Assembly: GCA_937949745.1 (NCBI GenBank) | Contig: CALECM010000052.1 | Span: forward strand, 1-31,754 | Origin: an uncultured Bacteroidales bacterium | GTDB taxonomy: Bacteria > Bacteroidota > Bacteroidia > Bacteroidales > WCHB1-69 | Length of the DNA stretch: 31,754 bases | Direction: 5' to 3' | Shown: positions 31,637 through 31,754 of the stretch, in pieces | Numbering within the stretch: position 1 is the stretch's first letter | Layout of the letters: every line of letters starts with the position of its first letter | Notes under the pieces: generated by a model | Databases searched by the model: none | Seen by the model: only the letters and a program-made list of their open reading frames with translations | Told to the model about the DNA's origin: nothing | Translations under genes and position numbers: made by a program

Positions 31637-31754
31637 TCATTCTTGTTTTTTGGTCGTTTTTTTGGCAGCAGGTTTTTTCTTAGGTTCTGCTTCTGCATCC
31701 GGATCTTTTTTTGCCGCTTTTGCCGGTTTTGTTTCATCCGGATTTTTGGCTTTG
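31637..31754 (-). CDS. tig: Probable trigger factor, C-terminal tail (5' part outside window)
   Basis: An open frame enters from the right edge and ends at TGA 31637-31639, giving 38 residues of Lys/Ala/Pro/Glu-rich sequence (for example EAEPKKKPAAKKTTKKQE). Such basic low-complexity tails are found at the end of Bacteroidetes trigger factors, and tig lies directly upstream of clpP-clpX in many bacteria. The stop is 1 nt before the clpP ATG. The sequence itself has no diagnostic domain, so the identity rests on gene order and tail composition. Confidence 0.6.
   Translation of the reverse strand, partial: KAKNPDETKPAKAAKKDPDAEAEPKKKPAAKKTTKKQE

Noticed and set aside
31636..31737. Longer clpP with a Lys-rich N-terminal extension
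   Set aside because: The extension is the out-of-frame reading of the upstream gene's low-complexity tail; family-like sequence starts at the ATG 31635.
1..31754. Mobile elements, CRISPR arrays, phage or defence genes
   Set aside because: No transposase, integrase, direct-repeat array, nuclease-toxin pair or foreign-looking segment was seen; gene content is core throughout.

Overview
The window is a stretch of chromosome from a member of the phylum Bacteroidetes, most likely order Bacteroidales. Four things support this. A PorZ-type component of the type IX secretion system is present. Eleven sites upstream of genes match the Bacteroidetes -7 promoter element TAnnTTTG. Start codons lack clear Shine-Dalgarno sequences. 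Several proteins have the typical Bacteroidetes form (DUF349 repeat protein, class IIA aldolase, plant-like IspG barrel, tig-clpP-clpX order). The genus cannot be fixed from the sequence alone. I see no insertion sequence, prophage, integron, CRISPR array or toxin-antitoxin pair; this is core, vertically inherited DNA.

Layout. 1-435 holds the 3' end of a class II fructose-bisphosphate aldolase gene, converging on hemW (heme chaperone) at 442-1566. A tRNA-Glu with its own terminator lies just upstream of hemW. Then come a conserved protein of unknown function and a GNAT acetyltransferase, and the iorA-iorB pair (indolepyruvate:ferredoxin oxidoreductase), all on the minus strand. From 5722 the plus strand carries a compact run rbfA - LolC/E-like permease - porZ - recO, followed by a large DUF349 protein with its own promoter and strong terminator, and hslR. 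The minus strand from 19305 down to 13243 carries recJ, a GT4 glycosyltransferase, NADP-type glutamate dehydrogenase and a secreted alpha/beta hydrolase. dnaA (minus) and a prolyl-tRNA-deacylase-like gene (plus) diverge from a 371-bp AT-rich spacer. ispG and ligA diverge from a short spacer with back-to-back promoters. The right end is all minus strand: mfd, a newly noted 56-codon gene and a metal-dependent cyclase, preceded upstream by clpX, clpP and the tail of a probable trigger factor gene.

Together the genes cover DNA replication and repair (dnaA, ligA, recJ, recO, mfd), ribosome maturation and rescue (rbfA, hslR, the tRNA editing protein), proteolysis (clpXP, trigger factor), isoprenoid and heme metabolism (ispG, hemW), nitrogen and amino-acid metabolism (gdhA, iorAB) and envelope and secretion functions (porZ, permease, glycosyltransferase).

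I found no convincing undescribed multi-gene system. The points most worth a second look are an IspG with a plant-type barrel but a much reduced insert domain, an IorA that ends before the usual ferredoxin domain, unusual residues in two conserved motifs of DnaA, a small acidic gene between mfd and the cyclase gene, a perfect 18-bp terminator stem ending just before hslR, and the pattern that every convergent gene pair overlaps or nearly touches without a clear hairpin terminator.
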